Shown: positions 37,343-47,302 of the stretch, one piece after another
Position numbering within the stretch: the stretch's first letter is position 1
Layout: every line of letters starts with the position of its first letter
Translations under genes and position numbers: made by a program
The notes under the pieces: model-generated
Database searches by the model: none
Seen by the model: the letters and a program-made list of their open reading frames with translations, nothing else
Told to the model about the DNA's origin: nothing
NCBI GenBank assembly: GCA_937928635.1
Contig: CALFWM010000046.1
Location: forward strand, 19,122 to 83,121
Origin: an uncultured Sulfitobacter sp.
GTDB taxonomy: Bacteria > Pseudomonadota > Alphaproteobacteria > Rhodobacterales > Rhodobacteraceae
Direction of reading: 5' to 3'
Length of the DNA: 64,000 nucleotides

Positions 37343-38221
37343 TCAGAGCTTGTTGATCGGGAGTTTCAGCATCACCGAGCCGTCCTCCTCCGGTTCAGGC
37401 ATGTTGCCGGCGCGCATGTTGATTTGCAGCGACGGCACAATCAGTTTGGGCATCGAGAGGTTTGCATCGCGGGTTTCGCGCAAGGTCACAAAATCATCCT
37501 CCGCCGCACCGCCGCCGATGTGGACGTTCTTGGCCTTTTGTGCGCCTACGGTGGTTTCCCAGGCAAATTCCTCGCGCCCCGGGGCTTTGTAGTCATGGCC
37601 CACAAAGATGCGCGTGTCATCCGGCAGGCTCAGGATGCGCTGGATGGAATTATAGAGATCATGGGCCGAGCCGCCGGGAAAATCGCAGCGCGCCGTGCCA
37701 AAATCGGGCATGAACAGCGTGTCACCCACAAACCCGGCATCACCAATGACATAAGTGAGACAGGCGGGGGTGTGCCCCGGCGTGTGCATCACATCTGCGC
37801 GCATCTGACCGATATGAAAGCTGTCACCATCTTGGAACAAGGCGTCAAACTGGCTGCCATCGCGCTGAAACTCCGTGCCTTCGTTAAAGACTTTGCCAAA
37901 GGTGTCCTGAACGGTGGTGATCTGTGCGCCAATGCCAATCTTGCCGCCCAGTTTTTCCTGCAAATAGGGCGCGGCAGACAGGTGATCGGCATGCACATGG
38001 CTTTCCAAAATCCACTGGGTGTTGAGGTTCTTGTCGCGCACAAAATCAACAATCCTGTCCGCAGAGGAGGTATCCGTGCGCCCGGCGGCATGGTCAAAGT
38101 CCAGCACGGAATCAATGATAGCGCAGGCCGACCCGTCAGGGTCCTGCACCACGTAGCTGACGGTATTGGTGGCCGTGTCGAAAAACGCGGTGACATGCGG
38201 TGAGGCATTTGGCAGGGTCAT
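37343..38221 (-). CDS. MBL-fold persulfide dioxygenase-like hydrolase
   Basis: Metallo-beta-lactamase protein of 292 residues. ESHVHADHLSAAPY (HxHxDH) near residue 60, HTPGHTPACLTY near residue 120, GDTLFMPDFGTARCDF and VGHDYK supply the iron ligands of ETHE1-type sulfur dioxygenase. First gene of the four-gene operon, which likely oxidises glutathione persulfide in the cytoplasm. Start at ATG after GGAGCCTCCCCC-like site (GGAGG on the minus strand). Confidence 0.9.
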   Translation of the reverse strand: MTLPNASPHVTAFFDTATNTVSYVVQDPDGSACAIIDSVLDFDHAAGRTDTSSADRIVDFVRDKNLNTQWILESHVHADHLSAAPYLQEKLGGKIGIGAQITTVQDTFGKVFNEGTEFQRDGSQFDALFQDGDSFHIGQMRADVMHTPGHTPACLTYVIGDAGFVGDTLFMPDFGTARCDFPGGSAHDLYNSIQRILSLPDDTRIFVGHDYKAPGREEFAWETTVGAQKAKNVHIGGGAAEDDFVTLRETRDANLSMPKLIVPSLQINMRAGNMPEPEEDGSVMLKLPINKL

Positions 38222-38246
38222 GGGGGAGGCTCCTGAATAACTGCCC

Positions 38247-38275
38247 AAAACATATCAACTATTGAATGTGCTTCA
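38247..38275 (-). promoter_or_regulatory. Possible ArsR/BigR-type operator
   Basis: Just upstream of the persulfide operon, CATATCAACTATTGAATGTG contains the inverted core TCAA-N3-TTGA with imperfect flanks in an AT-rich patch. BigR/SqrR regulators act at such places, but the match is by position and weak symmetry only, and no bigR gene is visible here. Confidence 0.3.
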
Positions 38276-38299
38276 AGGCCGCAGGATAGCACGTTTTAG

Positions 38300-38515
38300 T
38301 CAGCTCAGGAATATGCCGACAATCACCATCATCAGCCCGAGAACGGACAGAAACAGCGCCCCCAGATTGACGGGCATGACCGCCCTCAGAGTTGCGCGCA
38401 TGGCCGCGTCATCTTGGCCGCTGCGCTTGGCGCGGCTGACCTTTAGAATGCACCAGATCAATCCGGCAAGCCCGACAAGGGACAAGACAGCCCCAGTCCA
38501 GATCAACAAATCCAT
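38300..38515 (-). CDS. Small two-helix membrane protein
   Basis: 71 residues, not a named family. Two hydrophobic helices at about residues 4-24 and 48-70 with a basic loop (KVSRAKRSGQ) between them. Lies upstream of the persulfide operon on the same strand; joint transcription is possible, but 78 bases with an AT-rich patch separate them. Confidence 0.75.
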   Translation of the reverse strand: MDLLIWTGAVLSLVGLAGLIWCILKVSRAKRSGQDDAAMRATLRAVMPVNLGALFLSVLGLMMVIVGIFLS

Positions 38516-38639
38516 CAGCGGCTCCTTATGCCTGTGGTGGGGGTGGCCTAGTTGAAACATGCCAGCGGGGCAAGTCTTGCTTGCGAGCGCAAGAGGGGGC
38601 GCGTAACACAGGGCAAACATCCACAGCAGGAGAGCGCCC

Positions 38640-38924
38640 ATGAGCGATCAAGCCACAAACCCCGATGTCGTTGAAAGCGCAGGCGATGCAACCTACCGCG
38701 TGACCGCCAATGAGTTGCGCCAGTTTGTGGAGCGCATCGAGCGGCTGGATGCGGAGAAAAAGGACCTGGCCGAGCAGCAAAAAGAGGTCATGGCAGAGGC
38801 CAAGGCGCGCGGCTATGACACCAAAGTGATGCGCAAGGTGATTGCCCTGCGCAAACGGGATGCAGACGACATTGCCGAAGAAGAAGCGGTGCTGGAGATG
38901 TACAAAGAAGCGCTTGGCATGTGA
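38640..38924 (+). CDS. DUF2312 / GapR-family DNA-binding protein
   Basis: 94 residues, all alpha-helical. ANELRQFVERIERLDAEKKDLAEQQKEVMAEAKARGYDTKVMRKVIALRKRD is the typical long coiled-coil pair. In Caulobacter, GapR encircles overtwisted AT-rich DNA and stimulates topoisomerases. The ATG stands after GGAGAGCG. Confidence 0.9.
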   Translation: MSDQATNPDVVESAGDATYRVTANELRQFVERIERLDAEKKDLAEQQKEVMAEAKARGYDTKVMRKVIALRKRDADDIAEEEAVLEMYKEALGM

Positions 38925-39047
38925 GCGCGGCAAGGCCGTGTGGGCCATGGGGTGAAAGCCCTCTTGCACAAGGGCCAGCAGCCCAATAGAAGGGCGGAAA
39001 TTTGCACCCGAGCCGGTAGGCACGGCCCTTTTCTTATGGAGCACTAG

Positions 39048-40382
39048 ATGCAGGTCAATGAGACGCTGAACGAAGGTCTGAAACGCGGTTACAACATCAC
39101 CGTGACAGCTGCCGAACTTGACGCAAAGGTCAATGAAAAGCTGGTCGAAGCCCAGCCCGAAGTCGAGATGAAAGGGTTTCGCAAGGGCAAAGTGCCGATG
39201 GCATTGCTGAAAAAGCAGTTTGGCCCGCGCATCTTGGGTGAGGCCATGCAGGAAGCCATCGACGGTGCCATGGGCGCGCATTTTGAAAAGTCCGGTGATC
39301 GCCCCGCGATGCAGCCCGACGTCAAAATGACCAACGAAGACTGGAAAGAAGGCGACGACGTTGAAGTTGCCATGTCCTATGAGGCGCTGCCGGAAATCCC
39401 TGAGCTGGACGCGAGCAAGATCAAGCTGGAAAAGCTGGTGGTCAAGGCTGACGACGAAGCGATCACCGAAGCACTGGCCAACCTCGCAGAAACCGCGCAG
39501 GATTTCAAAGCGCGCAAGAAAGGTGCCAAAGCCAAAGACGGCGATCAGGTCGTTATGGATTTTGTCGGCAAAGTGGACGGCGAAGCCTTTGAAGGTGGGT
39601 CCGCCGAGGATTATCCGCTGGCATTGGGCTCCAATTCCTTTATCCCCGGTTTTGAAGAGCAGCTGGTTGGTGTGAAAGCCGGTGAGGAAAAGTCTGTCAC
39701 CGTCAACTTCCCCGATGATTATCAGGCCGAGCACCTCAAGGGCAAAGAGGCTGTGTTTGACTGCACGATCAAAGAGGTCAAAGAGCCTGTTGCCGCTGAG
39801 ATCAATGATGAACTTGCCAAGAAATTTGGGTCAGACGATCTGGAGGCGCTCAAAGCGCAGATTTCAGAGCGTCTGGAGGCCGAATACGCCGGCGCATCCC
39901 GCGCGGTCATGAAACGTGGGTTGCTGGATGAGCTGGACAAGATGGTCAGCTTTGATCTGCCACCGTCGTTGGTGGAGACCGAAGCCGGCCAGATCGCGCA
40001 CCAGCTGTGGCACGAGGAAAACCCGGAGGTTGAGGGGCATGACCACCCCGAAATCGAAACCACAGAAGAGCATACCAAACTGGCCACACGCCGCGTGCGT
40101 CTGGGGCTGTTGCTGGCAGAGCTTGGCCAGAAGGCCGAGGTGGAGGTCACCGACGCCGAAATGACCCAGGCGATCATGAACCAGGCGCGTCAGTATCCGG
40201 GCCAGGAGCGCCAGTTCTTTGAATTTGTGCAGCAGAACCAGCAGATGCAGCAGCAAATGCGCGCGCCCTTGTTTGAGGACAAGGTTGTGGATCACATCGT
40301 GGAAAGCGCGAAAGTGACCGAAAAGGAAGTTTCCAAAGACGATCTGCAAAAGGCAGTCGAAGCATTGGAAGACGAAGCGTAG
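39048..40382 (+). CDS. tig: Trigger factor
   Basis: Ribosome-bound chaperone with prolyl isomerase, 444 residues. Ribosome-binding signature FRKGKVP at about residue 43-49, FKBP domain [28 protein letters not shown] near residue 165, then the long helical arm to the C terminus. Monocistronic, with a terminator of its own. Confidence 0.97.
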   Translation: MQVNETLNEGLKRGYNITVTAAELDAKVNEKLVEAQPEVEMKGFRKGKVPMALLKKQFGPRILGEAMQEAIDGAMGAHFEKSGDRPAMQPDVKMTNEDWKEGDDVEVAMSYEALPEIPELDASKIKLEKLVVKADDEAITEALANLAETAQDFKARKKGAKAKDGDQVVMDFVGKVDGEAFEGGSAEDYPLALGSNSFIPGFEEQLVGVKAGEEKSVTVNFPDDYQAEHLKGKEAVFDCTIKEVKEPVAAEINDELAKKFGSDDLEALKAQISERLEAEYAGASRAVMKRGLLDELDKMVSFDLPPSLVETEAGQIAHQLWHEENPEVEGHDHPEIETTEEHTKLATRRVRLGLLLAELGQKAEVEVTDAEMTQAIMNQARQYPGQERQFFEFVQQNQQMQQQMRAPLFEDKVVDHIVESAKVTEKEVSKDDLQKAVEALEDEA

Positions 40383-40407
40383 CCCGCGTTTCTGTGCTAA
40401 AATTGAA

Positions 40408-40438
40408 GAGGCCGCGCATGGATGTGTGGCCTTTTTTA
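40408..40438 (+). terminator. Rho-independent terminator after tig
   Basis: AGGCCGCGCAT-gg-ATGTGTGGCCT forms an 11-pair stem (two G-U wobbles in RNA) followed by TTTTTT. It starts 26 bases after the tig stop. Confidence 0.85.
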
Positions 40439-40467
40439 TGTCTCAGCATGATATCTTCGGGCGAGGT

Positions 40468-40542
40468 GCCGCCAAGCCGGGGCTTGGCGGATGAGGGTTT
40501 TCCACCCTCATACTCCCGGGGAAGAGTTAAGGCCAGAAAGAG
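40468..40542. repeat. Dispersed double-hairpin repeat, copy 2
   Basis: Same element as at 24065-24140: 52 identical leading bases, then a nearly identical GGCCAGAAAGAG tail. It lies between the tig terminator and the 3' end of the oxidase gene. The remaining bases to 40579 show nothing else. Confidence 0.8.
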
Positions 40543-40579
40543 AGCCGGTTAGAGACAATCGCGAGGGCGCGCGCAGGGA

Positions 40580-41224
40580 TCAGGCCGCCATTTGATCGGC
40601 CATTTCATGATTGCGGTCGCGGTGCCCGGCCTCATCCGCGCGCACCACAATCACCACGTCGCGCAAGGTTGCGTCCTGGTGCAGGGACCAATAATCGATG
40701 GCCAATTGTGGGGCGGGCACGTTTTCAATGTGGCCTGCGTCAATCTCACAAAGGTATTGGGTGTAGCTGATCACCGCTTCTTCCTCCAGATAGGCAACCA
40801 TGCGGTGGGCCGTGCGCGGGGCAAAGAGGTAGAGGAAAAAGTAGAAGTTATAAAAGACTGCCTGACCGATCATGATCAGGATCCGCTCAGACCTGCTGGG
40901 CTCCGCGATGTTGATGAATGTCATCAGGTGCATGCGTTCATTTTCGGCCTCATCCAGCAGTTCGCGGATAAATCCCTCGTCCTCGCGGATGTGGCGGATC
41001 GCTTTGAGATGTTGGAGCAGTCCCCCCACCATGCCGGGCACGGCTGCCACGGTTTCCAGCACCACAGCGCGGTGGCCATATCGTTTGGAAAAGACACTGT
41101 CGGCAAAGATGCGCATGAATTACACGGTGCGCAGGGCAATCCGGTCATGGATGTCTTTGGGCGGTGTGTGCTTGACCATCGCTTCTTGGGCAAGTGCGGG
41201 CTGGTCCTCTATCCGGTCGGGCAT
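40580..41224 (-). pseudogene. aox: Alternative oxidase gene interrupted by an in-frame stop
   Basis: From the ATG at 41224 (after AAGGAG) the frame encodes MPDRIEDQPALAQEAMVKH..ALRTV, then TAA at 41120-41122, then F-M-R-I-F-A-D in the same frame. In alternative oxidases this place is a lysine or leucine leading into [29 protein letters not shown], so the stop is a point change. Downstream the di-iron ligands are intact: [21 protein letters not shown] and RADEAGHRD. The oxidase takes electrons from ubiquinol to oxygen without proton pumping. Re-initiation at ATG 41116 could give a 178-residue protein lacking the N terminus; a base-calling error is also possible. Confidence 0.8.
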
Positions 41225-41346
41225 GGTCTTCTCCTTACTGTTGCACCTGACGTGGGGGCAGTTGCACAGAAGAGAAGGGGCCTGCGGCAATCTGCACATG
41301 CGGCATTTTGGCCATGCCGCATGGCGTGTTTCAGGTTGGTTTTACC

Positions 41347-43305
41347 CTATAGCGCGATGCGGAACCGCGCAAAGCCGTCGGCACCATCCCCGGCAGGTTC
41401 CATGGTGACGCCTTTGACCTCATCCACATAGTTTGCGGCATTTGGCCCGGTTTCAAAAATTACCGTGGTGTCCGCAAGGGGGGCAAAGGTCCAGTTGGCA
41501 TCGGCACGTGGGCTGATCGTGCCCTTGTCAACGATGTAACGCACGATCACGTCGCGGTTGGTGTCGGGCCCTTCAAAGATGATGGTATCGCCCTTGGCCC
41601 CCGGAAAATCACCGCCGCCAGAGGCACGGTAGTTGTTGGTGGCAATGATGAATTCCGCATTCATGTCCAAAGGGGCACCGTTGAATTGCAGGTTCACAAT
41701 GCGGTTCGCATTTTCATCCAGCAAGACACCTTTGGGGTCAAATTTTGAGGGCTGGCTGAGGTCAATCTGGTAGGTCACGCCGTCCATCACATCAAAGTTG
41801 TAGCTGGGAAAGGACGGGTTGAGCAGCGGTTGATCCGTGCCCCCCGGAGTGACCTGATTGAACATGCCGGCCGAGCGTTCGAGCCAGTCTTTGACCTGCG
41901 CCCCCGTCACACGCACGGCGCGCACGGTGTTGGGATAAAGGTAAAGGTCAGATACATTTTTGATCGCCACGTCACCCTTTGGCACATCGGTGAAATACTC
42001 AGGTCCACCACGCCCGCCGGCCTTGAACGGTGCGGCGGCAGACAGGATCGGCAGGCCCTCGTGCGCTGTGCCTTTCATCATCTGCGCGATATACCACATC
42101 TGCGCGTTTGAGACGACCTGCACCGACGGGTCATCCGCCACCAGCGCGAAATAGCTGTGCAGGTTGGCATCTGTTTTGCCCACAGCGCGGCGCACATAGG
42201 CCAGTGTTTCGTCATGTTCTTTCTGGACAGAGGCCAGAATGTCTGGCGCGCTTTCCACAAGGGCGGTGGTGGAGCGGTCCTCGTTGCGTTTGGAGATCGG
42301 GCGCGCCTCAGCCGCGTGGCTTGCGATGCGCCACTCGTTGCCGTCGCGTTCTAGCATCAGGTCAATCAGGCCAAGGTGGCTGCCCCAGAACCCGCCCATG
42401 GTGGCGGGTTTGCCGTGGATTGTGCCCGCTGTTGCGTCCACGCCCGCGTAATCCGCATAGGTGCCCGAGGGGAAAACCAGATGGCTGTGCCCGGTCAGGA
42501 TTGCGTCAATCCCCTCAACCGCGGCCAGCGGCACAGAGGCGTTCTCCATCAGGTCCGTTTCATTGGCAGCGCCGATGCCCGAGTGCGACAGGGCAATGAT
42601 CAGATCAGCGCCGGCTTCTTTCATCTGAGGCACATAGGCGCGTGCGGCCTGCAGGATGTCGCGGGTTTGCACATTGCCCTCAAGGTGGCGGCGGTCCCAG
42701 TTCATGATCTGGGGCGGCACAAAGCCGATCAGCCCGATCTTGATCGGATGGCTGGTGCCTGCGCCATCGGTTAGCGTGTGATCCAGGATCACGTAGGGCG
42801 GCAACAGGGTGGTGTCTTTGGTCGGCTCGCCACCCATTTCCTTGACCACATTGGCGCTGACCACGGGAAAGTCACTGCCCGCCAGGGATTTCATCAGGAA
42901 ATCGAGGCCATAGTTGAATTCATGGTTACCAAGGGTCGATGCATCAAACCCCAGTGTGTTCATCGCCTGTATGACGGGGTGCATGTCGCCTTCCTTCATG
43001 CCGCGTTCATAGGCGATGTAATCGCCCATCGGATTGCCCTGTAAAAAGTCGCCATTGTCCAGCAGCAGCGTATTGGTCGCCTCGGCGCGAATCTCTGAGA
43101 TGATGGAGGCCGTGCGGGCCAGACCAACCGTGTCGCGCGGCTTGTCGGCGTAATAGTCGTAGGGAAAGACGTGCACGTGCAGGTCGGTTGTTTCCATCAG
43201 GCGCAGGTGGGCCTGATTGGCGGCTGCGTTGACGGAAAACGGGTGCAATGCGAGCAGCCCGGCGGAACCTGCAAGAAAATGACGGCGGTTAAGGCGGAGG
43301 GTCAT
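41347..43305 (-). CDS. cpdB: Bifunctional 2',3'-cyclic-nucleotide 2'-phosphodiesterase/3'-nucleotidase
   Basis: Predicted Tat-exported periplasmic enzyme of 652 residues (NRRHFLAGSAGLLALHP). N-terminal metallophosphatase domain with all ligands: METTDLHVHVF, LLLDNGDFLQGNPMG, TLGNHEFNYGLD, ALSHSGIG and GHSHL. C-terminal nucleotidase domain with NPSFPSYNFDVMDGVTYQIDLSQP and NNYRASGGGDFPG. It turns cyclic ribonucleotides from RNA breakdown to nucleosides and phosphate. Its intact motifs make a useful control for the SoxB-like protein of the same superfamily at 12.9 kb. Confidence 0.93.
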   Translation of the reverse strand: MTLRLNRRHFLAGSAGLLALHPFSVNAAANQAHLRLMETTDLHVHVFPYDYYADKPRDTVGLARTASIISEIRAEATNTLLLDNGDFLQGNPMGDYIAYERGMKEGDMHPVIQAMNTLGFDASTLGNHEFNYGLDFLMKSLAGSDFPVVSANVVKEMGGEPTKDTTLLPPYVILDHTLTDGAGTSHPIKIGLIGFVPPQIMNWDRRHLEGNVQTRDILQAARAYVPQMKEAGADLIIALSHSGIGAANETDLMENASVPLAAVEGIDAILTGHSHLVFPSGTYADYAGVDATAGTIHGKPATMGGFWGSHLGLIDLMLERDGNEWRIASHAAEARPISKRNEDRSTTALVESAPDILASVQKEHDETLAYVRRAVGKTDANLHSYFALVADDPSVQVVSNAQMWYIAQMMKGTAHEGLPILSAAAPFKAGGRGGPEYFTDVPKGDVAIKNVSDLYLYPNTVRAVRVTGAQVKDWLERSAGMFNQVTPGGTDQPLLNPSFPSYNFDVMDGVTYQIDLSQPSKFDPKGVLLDENANRIVNLQFNGAPLDMNAEFIIATNNYRASGGGDFPGAKGDTIIFEGPDTNRDVIVRYIVDKGTISPRADANWTFAPLADTTVIFETGPNAANYVDEVKGVTMEPAGDGADGFARFRIAL

Positions 43306-43471
43306 GGCAGCGTCCTTTTTGGATGAGAGATGGCCCATGTTTGCGCCCGTGCGGGCGTAAGACAAGGGCCAAATTCCAGTTTTGAGCAAAGGGGTCAGGC
43401 CCTGCACAAATCTGATGCGCTTAAGTGTTCGCCGTCACAAGCAAATTTGCAAAAAAGGCTGATGGCGGCAT

Positions 43472-43948
43472 TCAGCCGGGGCGCAATCCGGTTTCCACCA
43501 ACATGCCCCGACGCTTGGCTTCAAAATAGTAACCACGGGCATACCAGCTGATCGCGGTGTCATGATCACCATCTGACAGCAACCATGCGCCGCGCAGGTA
43601 TTTCAGGGAAAATTCCAGATTGGTGTCCGCATCCAGCAAATCGTTTGGCTGGCCCTGAAACCCCATCGAACGTGCGGTTGCGGGCAGGATTTGCAGCAAG
43701 CCATAATAGGGCCCATTGCGTGCGGCCGGGTTGTGCGTGCTTTCGCGGATCGCAAGTTTGTGCACCAGCGGGCGCGGCAGGGCGTAGTGATCTGCCCAAC
43801 GGTTGATCTTGGCGCGCAGTTCCGGTGTTTCGTTGGGATAAAGGGGCACATCAACAGGTGCGGGAGCCGGGGCCGGATCACTGCCGCAAGCCGCAAGAGG
43901 TGCCGCGCCGAGTAAGAAGATAAGGTGACGTCTGTTAAGAGAGGGCAT
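43472..43948 (-). CDS. Lytic transglycosylase-type lipoprotein
   Basis: 158 residues. Lipobox LAAC at residues 18-21 in LIFLLGAAPLAACGSD. The SLT (Slt70-like) fold is seen in LVHKLAIRESTHNPAARNGPYYGLLQILPATARSMGF, with catalytic glutamate in RES and GLLQILPATA helix. It likely cleaves peptidoglycan from the outer membrane's inner face. An alanine-proline linker follows the lipobox. Confidence 0.85.
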   Translation of the reverse strand: MPSLNRRHLIFLLGAAPLAACGSDPAPAPAPVDVPLYPNETPELRAKINRWADHYALPRPLVHKLAIRESTHNPAARNGPYYGLLQILPATARSMGFQGQPNDLLDADTNLEFSLKYLRGAWLLSDGDHDTAISWYARGYYFEAKRRGMLVETGLRPG

Positions 43949-44066
43949 GGCGCTTTGAGACTGGATCAGGTTGCCGGACACTGCGTGGTTTTGCGGTGCC
44001 CGACAAGGTCAGATCGAAGGGTCTGGCAGGTTTCTGCGCATACGGCCCTGCGCAGGGGGGCCGCGC

Positions 44067-44303
44067 TTAGAAATCGAAGATTTCGCTCAGGAAACTGTCG
44101 CGTTTCTTTTTCTTGCGCGGGCGCTCGTCATAACGATCGCGTGCGGGCGCGCTGGCCGCGGGGGCGGCAGGTACGCTGCGTTCAATGATCTTGTCCAACT
44201 CACCCCGGTCCAGCCAGACACCGCGACATTGCGGGCAGTAATCAATTTCAACACCGTTGCGGTCTGTCATGACCAGTTGGCTTCCGTCGAGCGGGCATTG
44301 CAT
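44067..44303 (-). CDS. TFIIB-type zinc-ribbon protein
   Basis: 78 residues. Two CPxC-like motifs, CPLDG and CPQCRGVWLDRGELDKII, form a zf-TFIIB domain. The rest is a basic segment (RPRKKKKRDSF) and a hydrophobic end. GGAGGACC stands 8 bases before ATG. Role unknown; possibly nucleic-acid-bound. Confidence 0.88.
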   Translation of the reverse strand: MQCPLDGSQLVMTDRNGVEIDYCPQCRGVWLDRGELDKIIERSVPAAPAASAPARDRYDERPRKKKKRDSFLSEIFDF

Positions 44304-44428
44304 GGATAAGGGTCCTCCTGTGTGTATTGCTCACAAATGGGAGGCAGAGCGGGTGCAAACAAGGTCATGCGACAAAACGACATGGCTGGCATTTTAAGGA
44401 TTTGGTTTGCGACACGACGCAAAGCACA

Positions 44429-44467
44429 AAAAAAAACCGCGCAGCAGATGCCACGCGGCTTTTTTGA
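44429..44467 (-). terminator. Terminator after rplI
   Basis: On the minus strand AAAAAAGCCGCG..11 bases..CGCGGTTTTTTTTT forms a stem with a long T-run directly behind the L9 gene. The A-run on the other side would let it work in both directions. Confidence 0.85.
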
Positions 44468-44484
44468 TATTTTCAAAGCGTGGT

Positions 44485-45120
44485 TTAGGCGCTTGGTGTT
44501 TCTTCGTCTGCGTCCTCCGCCGGGGCGACGCCCGCAGATTCGGCCAGATCGTCGTCCTCGGAAGCCGCGGCACCGATATCGTCGAACAATTCCTGAATCT
44601 CAAACTCAGCCGCCGCTTCTTCTTCGGCAGCCAGTTCCTGAATGGATTTGCCGGACGCCTGAAGCTCGGCTTCCTCGGGGGAACGGGCCACGTTCAGCTG
44701 AACCGTGGCTTCGACTTCGGGGTGCAGGACAACCGCAACATCGTGTACGCCCAGATATTTGATCGGGGCACTCAGAACAACCTGCTTGCGGTCCACAGTG
44801 AACCCTTCGGCAGTTGCGGCATCAGATGCGTCACGGGTGGTGACAGAACCATAAAGCGCGCCTGCGTCAGAGGCAGAGCGGATGATGATGAATTGCTGGC
44901 CATTCAGCTTGTTCGCCATTGCTTCGGCTTCTTTTTTGGTCTCAAGGTTGTCCGCTTCAAGCTGCGCCTTGCGACCTTCAAAGGCTTCTACGTTGGCTTT
45001 GGAGGCTGACAGGGCTTTGCCCTGAGGCAACAGAAAGTTGCGTGCATAGCCGGGTTTGACGTCCACAACTTCGCCCATTTGGCCCAGTTTGGCCACACGT
45101 TCCAGAAGGATAACTTGCAT
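44485..45120 (-). CDS. rplI: 50S ribosomal protein L9
   Basis: 211 residues. N terminus [36 protein letters not shown] is the canonical L9 signature. An acidic Ala/Glu-rich C-terminal tail of about 60 residues is longer than in E. coli L9 (149 residues) but usual in Rhodobacteraceae. Third gene of rpsF-rpsR-rplI. Confidence 0.97.
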   Translation of the reverse strand: MQVILLERVAKLGQMGEVVDVKPGYARNFLLPQGKALSASKANVEAFEGRKAQLEADNLETKKEAEAMANKLNGQQFIIIRSASDAGALYGSVTTRDASDAATAEGFTVDRKQVVLSAPIKYLGVHDVAVVLHPEVEATVQLNVARSPEEAELQASGKSIQELAAEEEAAAEFEIQELFDDIGAAASEDDDLAESAGVAPAEDADEETPSA

Positions 45121-45132
45121 GTGCTTTTCTCC

Positions 45133-45360
45133 TTACTTGACGGCGTAGGGCAGCAGCGCGAGGAAGCGGGCACGTTTGATGGCACGGGCCAGTTCGCGTT
45201 GCTTCTTCGCGGAAACCGCGGTGATACGGGAGGGAACAATTTTGCCACGCTCAGAGATGTAGCGTTGCAGCAGACGGGTGTCTTTGTAATCAATCTTTGG
45301 TGCATTGTCGCCCGAGAAGGGGCACACTTTGCGGCGACGGAAGAATGGTTTTGCAGCCAT
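45133..45360 (-). CDS. rpsR: 30S ribosomal protein S18
   Basis: 75 residues; [24 protein letters not shown] and [32 protein letters not shown] are characteristic. Lies 12 bases before rplI. Confidence 0.97.
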   Translation of the reverse strand: MAAKPFFRRRKVCPFSGDNAPKIDYKDTRLLQRYISERGKIVPSRITAVSAKKQRELARAIKRARFLALLPYAVK

Positions 45361-45387
45361 GTCTGTTTATCCTTTTCTCAAGCCAGA

Positions 45388-45741
45388 TCAGCGACGTTCG
45401 CGGCGCTCGGGCCGTTCGTCACGTTTTTGCATTTGAACGGATGGCAGTTCAGCGTGCTCATCAACCTTGATGGTCAGCACACGCATCACGTCGTCATGCA
45501 GGCGCATCAGGCGTTCCATTTCCTGAACGGCGGTCGCGGGTGCGTCGCTGCGCAGGAAGGCATAGTGGCCTTTGCGGTTCTTGTTGATCTTGTAGGCCAT
45601 TGTTTTAACACCCCAATACTCGTGATCCACGAGTTTGCCGTCGTTGTCCGACAGAACGGTGCCAAAATGTTCAATGAGGCCTTCGGCTTGCGTGTTGGAC
45701 AGGTCCTGACGCGCAATCATAACATGCTCATATAGCGGCAT
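45388..45741 (-). CDS. rpsF: 30S ribosomal protein S6
   Basis: 117 residues; MPLYEHVMIARQDLSNTQAEGL and ETKWGVKTMAYKINKNRKGHY-like WGVKTMAYKINKNRKG identify S6. A basic RPERRERR end closes it. First gene of the ribosomal operon, with its promoter in the 160 bases before it. A longer frame upstream is not coding. Confidence 0.96.
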   Translation of the reverse strand: MPLYEHVMIARQDLSNTQAEGLIEHFGTVLSDNDGKLVDHEYWGVKTMAYKINKNRKGHYAFLRSDAPATAVQEMERLMRLHDDVMRVLTIKVDEHAELPSVQMQKRDERPERRERR

Positions 45742-45904
45742 GCGTACTCCTATTTTTATCAAGGCGCATTTCATAGGCAGGGCGATCACCCTTTGCGGCC
45801 CCACCACGAGAGACTGCGCGGTTCGAGATCGTTTGCAAAGGAATGGCCCATATACACGGTTCTGGCCCCCGCGCAAGGGGGGCGTGCAGGCCCTTGGTGG
45901 CGCG

Positions 45905-47302
45905 CTATGCGGCCTTGGCCGGTGCACTGAAGAGCCCGCGGCGCAGGCCAAAGCTGCGCGCGGTCTGATACAGGATCGCCATGGTCAGCAGGGCGGTCAG
46001 GATTTCCGCAATCGGGCTGGCCAGCCAGATGCCGATCTCTCCGACAAAAGGCGGCAGCGCAAAGGTCAGCGGCAGAGAAAAGAAGTAGGTCTTTGTCAGG
46101 CTCAGGATCGCGGCGCGGGTGGCATGCCCAATGGCCTGAAAATAGCTGGCGATGACAATCATCGGGCCTGCCATCCACAGAAATGCGGTGTTTACCGGCA
46201 GGATGCGCGCCAGTTCTGCATGCACCGCCGTGTCATCGACAAAGAGCGTGGCAATGGCGCCGGACCCAAAGGCAAAGACCACCTGCGCGAGCACGCAATA
46301 GACAAGGGCCACGCAGATCCCCATGCGCAGGCTGGCGTCCGAGCGTTCCCAGTGCTGTGCGCCATAATTGTTGCCGATCAGCGATTGCAATGCATGGGTC
46401 AGGCCCAGAAGCGGGAGGAACATAAAGGTCATCACCCGTGTGACAATTCCAAAGGCGGCAACGGTGGTCTCATAGGTCGGCGTGTCAACGATCTGCAAGG
46501 CAAAGATCACCGCCGCAGATCCAAGCGCGACGCCGATAAAGCTGAGGCTTTGGGGTGCGCCAAGGGCGAGGATACGGCTCCAACAGGCGGTGAGTGGCAT
46601 CTGCCCCAGCAGGTTTGGGCGCAGGGAGGTAGTGCCATAGATGCGAAAGCCGATGATAATGCTGAGCGACAAAAGCTGCGCCAGCGCCGTGCCATAGGCC
46701 GATCCAGCCACCCCCAGCCCCATCAGTGCGATCAGCACGTAGTTGAACCCGATGTTGGAGAGCGACACCAGCAGGCTCATCGCGGCCATGAAGCCCACGC
46801 GCCCCTCATTGCGCAGCGCATCCGAATGCACCGCAAGGACAAAGGCCAGTGGGGACATGAAGGTGGTGATGGCAAGATAGGTCTGCCCCATATCCACCAG
46901 TGGTTCAGACCCGGAGGCCAGCGCCAGCGTGATGGCGCGACCAAAGGCCAGATATGCCAGGATCAACACAAGGCTGACCATCAGCGCCAACCCATGCGCC
47001 CCCACAAAGACGCGCGCGGCATTGTCGTGATCCTCCGCCCCCAGATGACGCGCCAGAATGCTCGACATGCCGTTGGAGACCAGTGTTGCCAGGGCCACGA
47101 TCAGCATGAACAGCGGAAAGATCAGTGTGACCGCGCCAAGGGCGTCCGCACCGACATAGCGGCCCAGAAACATCGCATCAACGACGGTGAGCAACCCGTT
47201 CATGCCCATCACAAAGATGATCGGCAGGGCGGTTTTGACAAAGATCGGGCCAAGGGGGCCTGAGGTATAGGGGTTTTTCTGGGGTGTCGGGGTTTGGGAC
47301 AT
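45905..47302 (-). CDS. MATE-family multidrug/metabolite exporter
   Basis: 465 residues with twelve hydrophobic helices in two repeats; PIIFVMGMNGLLTVVDAMFLGRYVGADALGAVTL marks the N half, and FGIVTRVMTFMFLPLLGLTHALQSLIGNNYGAQ the C half. It uses a sodium or proton gradient to export cationic compounds. Start at ATG 47302 follows GGAGCGCGGG. Substrate unknown. Confidence 0.92.
   Translation of the reverse strand: MSQTPTPQKNPYTSGPLGPIFVKTALPIIFVMGMNGLLTVVDAMFLGRYVGADALGAVTLIFPLFMLIVALATLVSNGMSSILARHLGAEDHDNAARVFVGAHGLALMVSLVLILAYLAFGRAITLALASGSEPLVDMGQTYLAITTFMSPLAFVLAVHSDALRNEGRVGFMAAMSLLVSLSNIGFNYVLIALMGLGVAGSAYGTALAQLLSLSIIIGFRIYGTTSLRPNLLGQMPLTACWSRILALGAPQSLSFIGVALGSAAVIFALQIVDTPTYETTVAAFGIVTRVMTFMFLPLLGLTHALQSLIGNNYGAQHWERSDASLRMGICVALVYCVLAQVVFAFGSGAIATLFVDDTAVHAELARILPVNTAFLWMAGPMIVIASYFQAIGHATRAAILSLTKTYFFSLPLTFALPPFVGEIGIWLASPIAEILTALLTMAILYQTARSFGLRRGLFSAPAKAA

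Noticed and set aside
38925..39047. Possible riboswitch or small RNA before tig
   Set aside because: Some pairing (GGCCGTG with CACGGCC) is visible but no known riboswitch core could be recognised.
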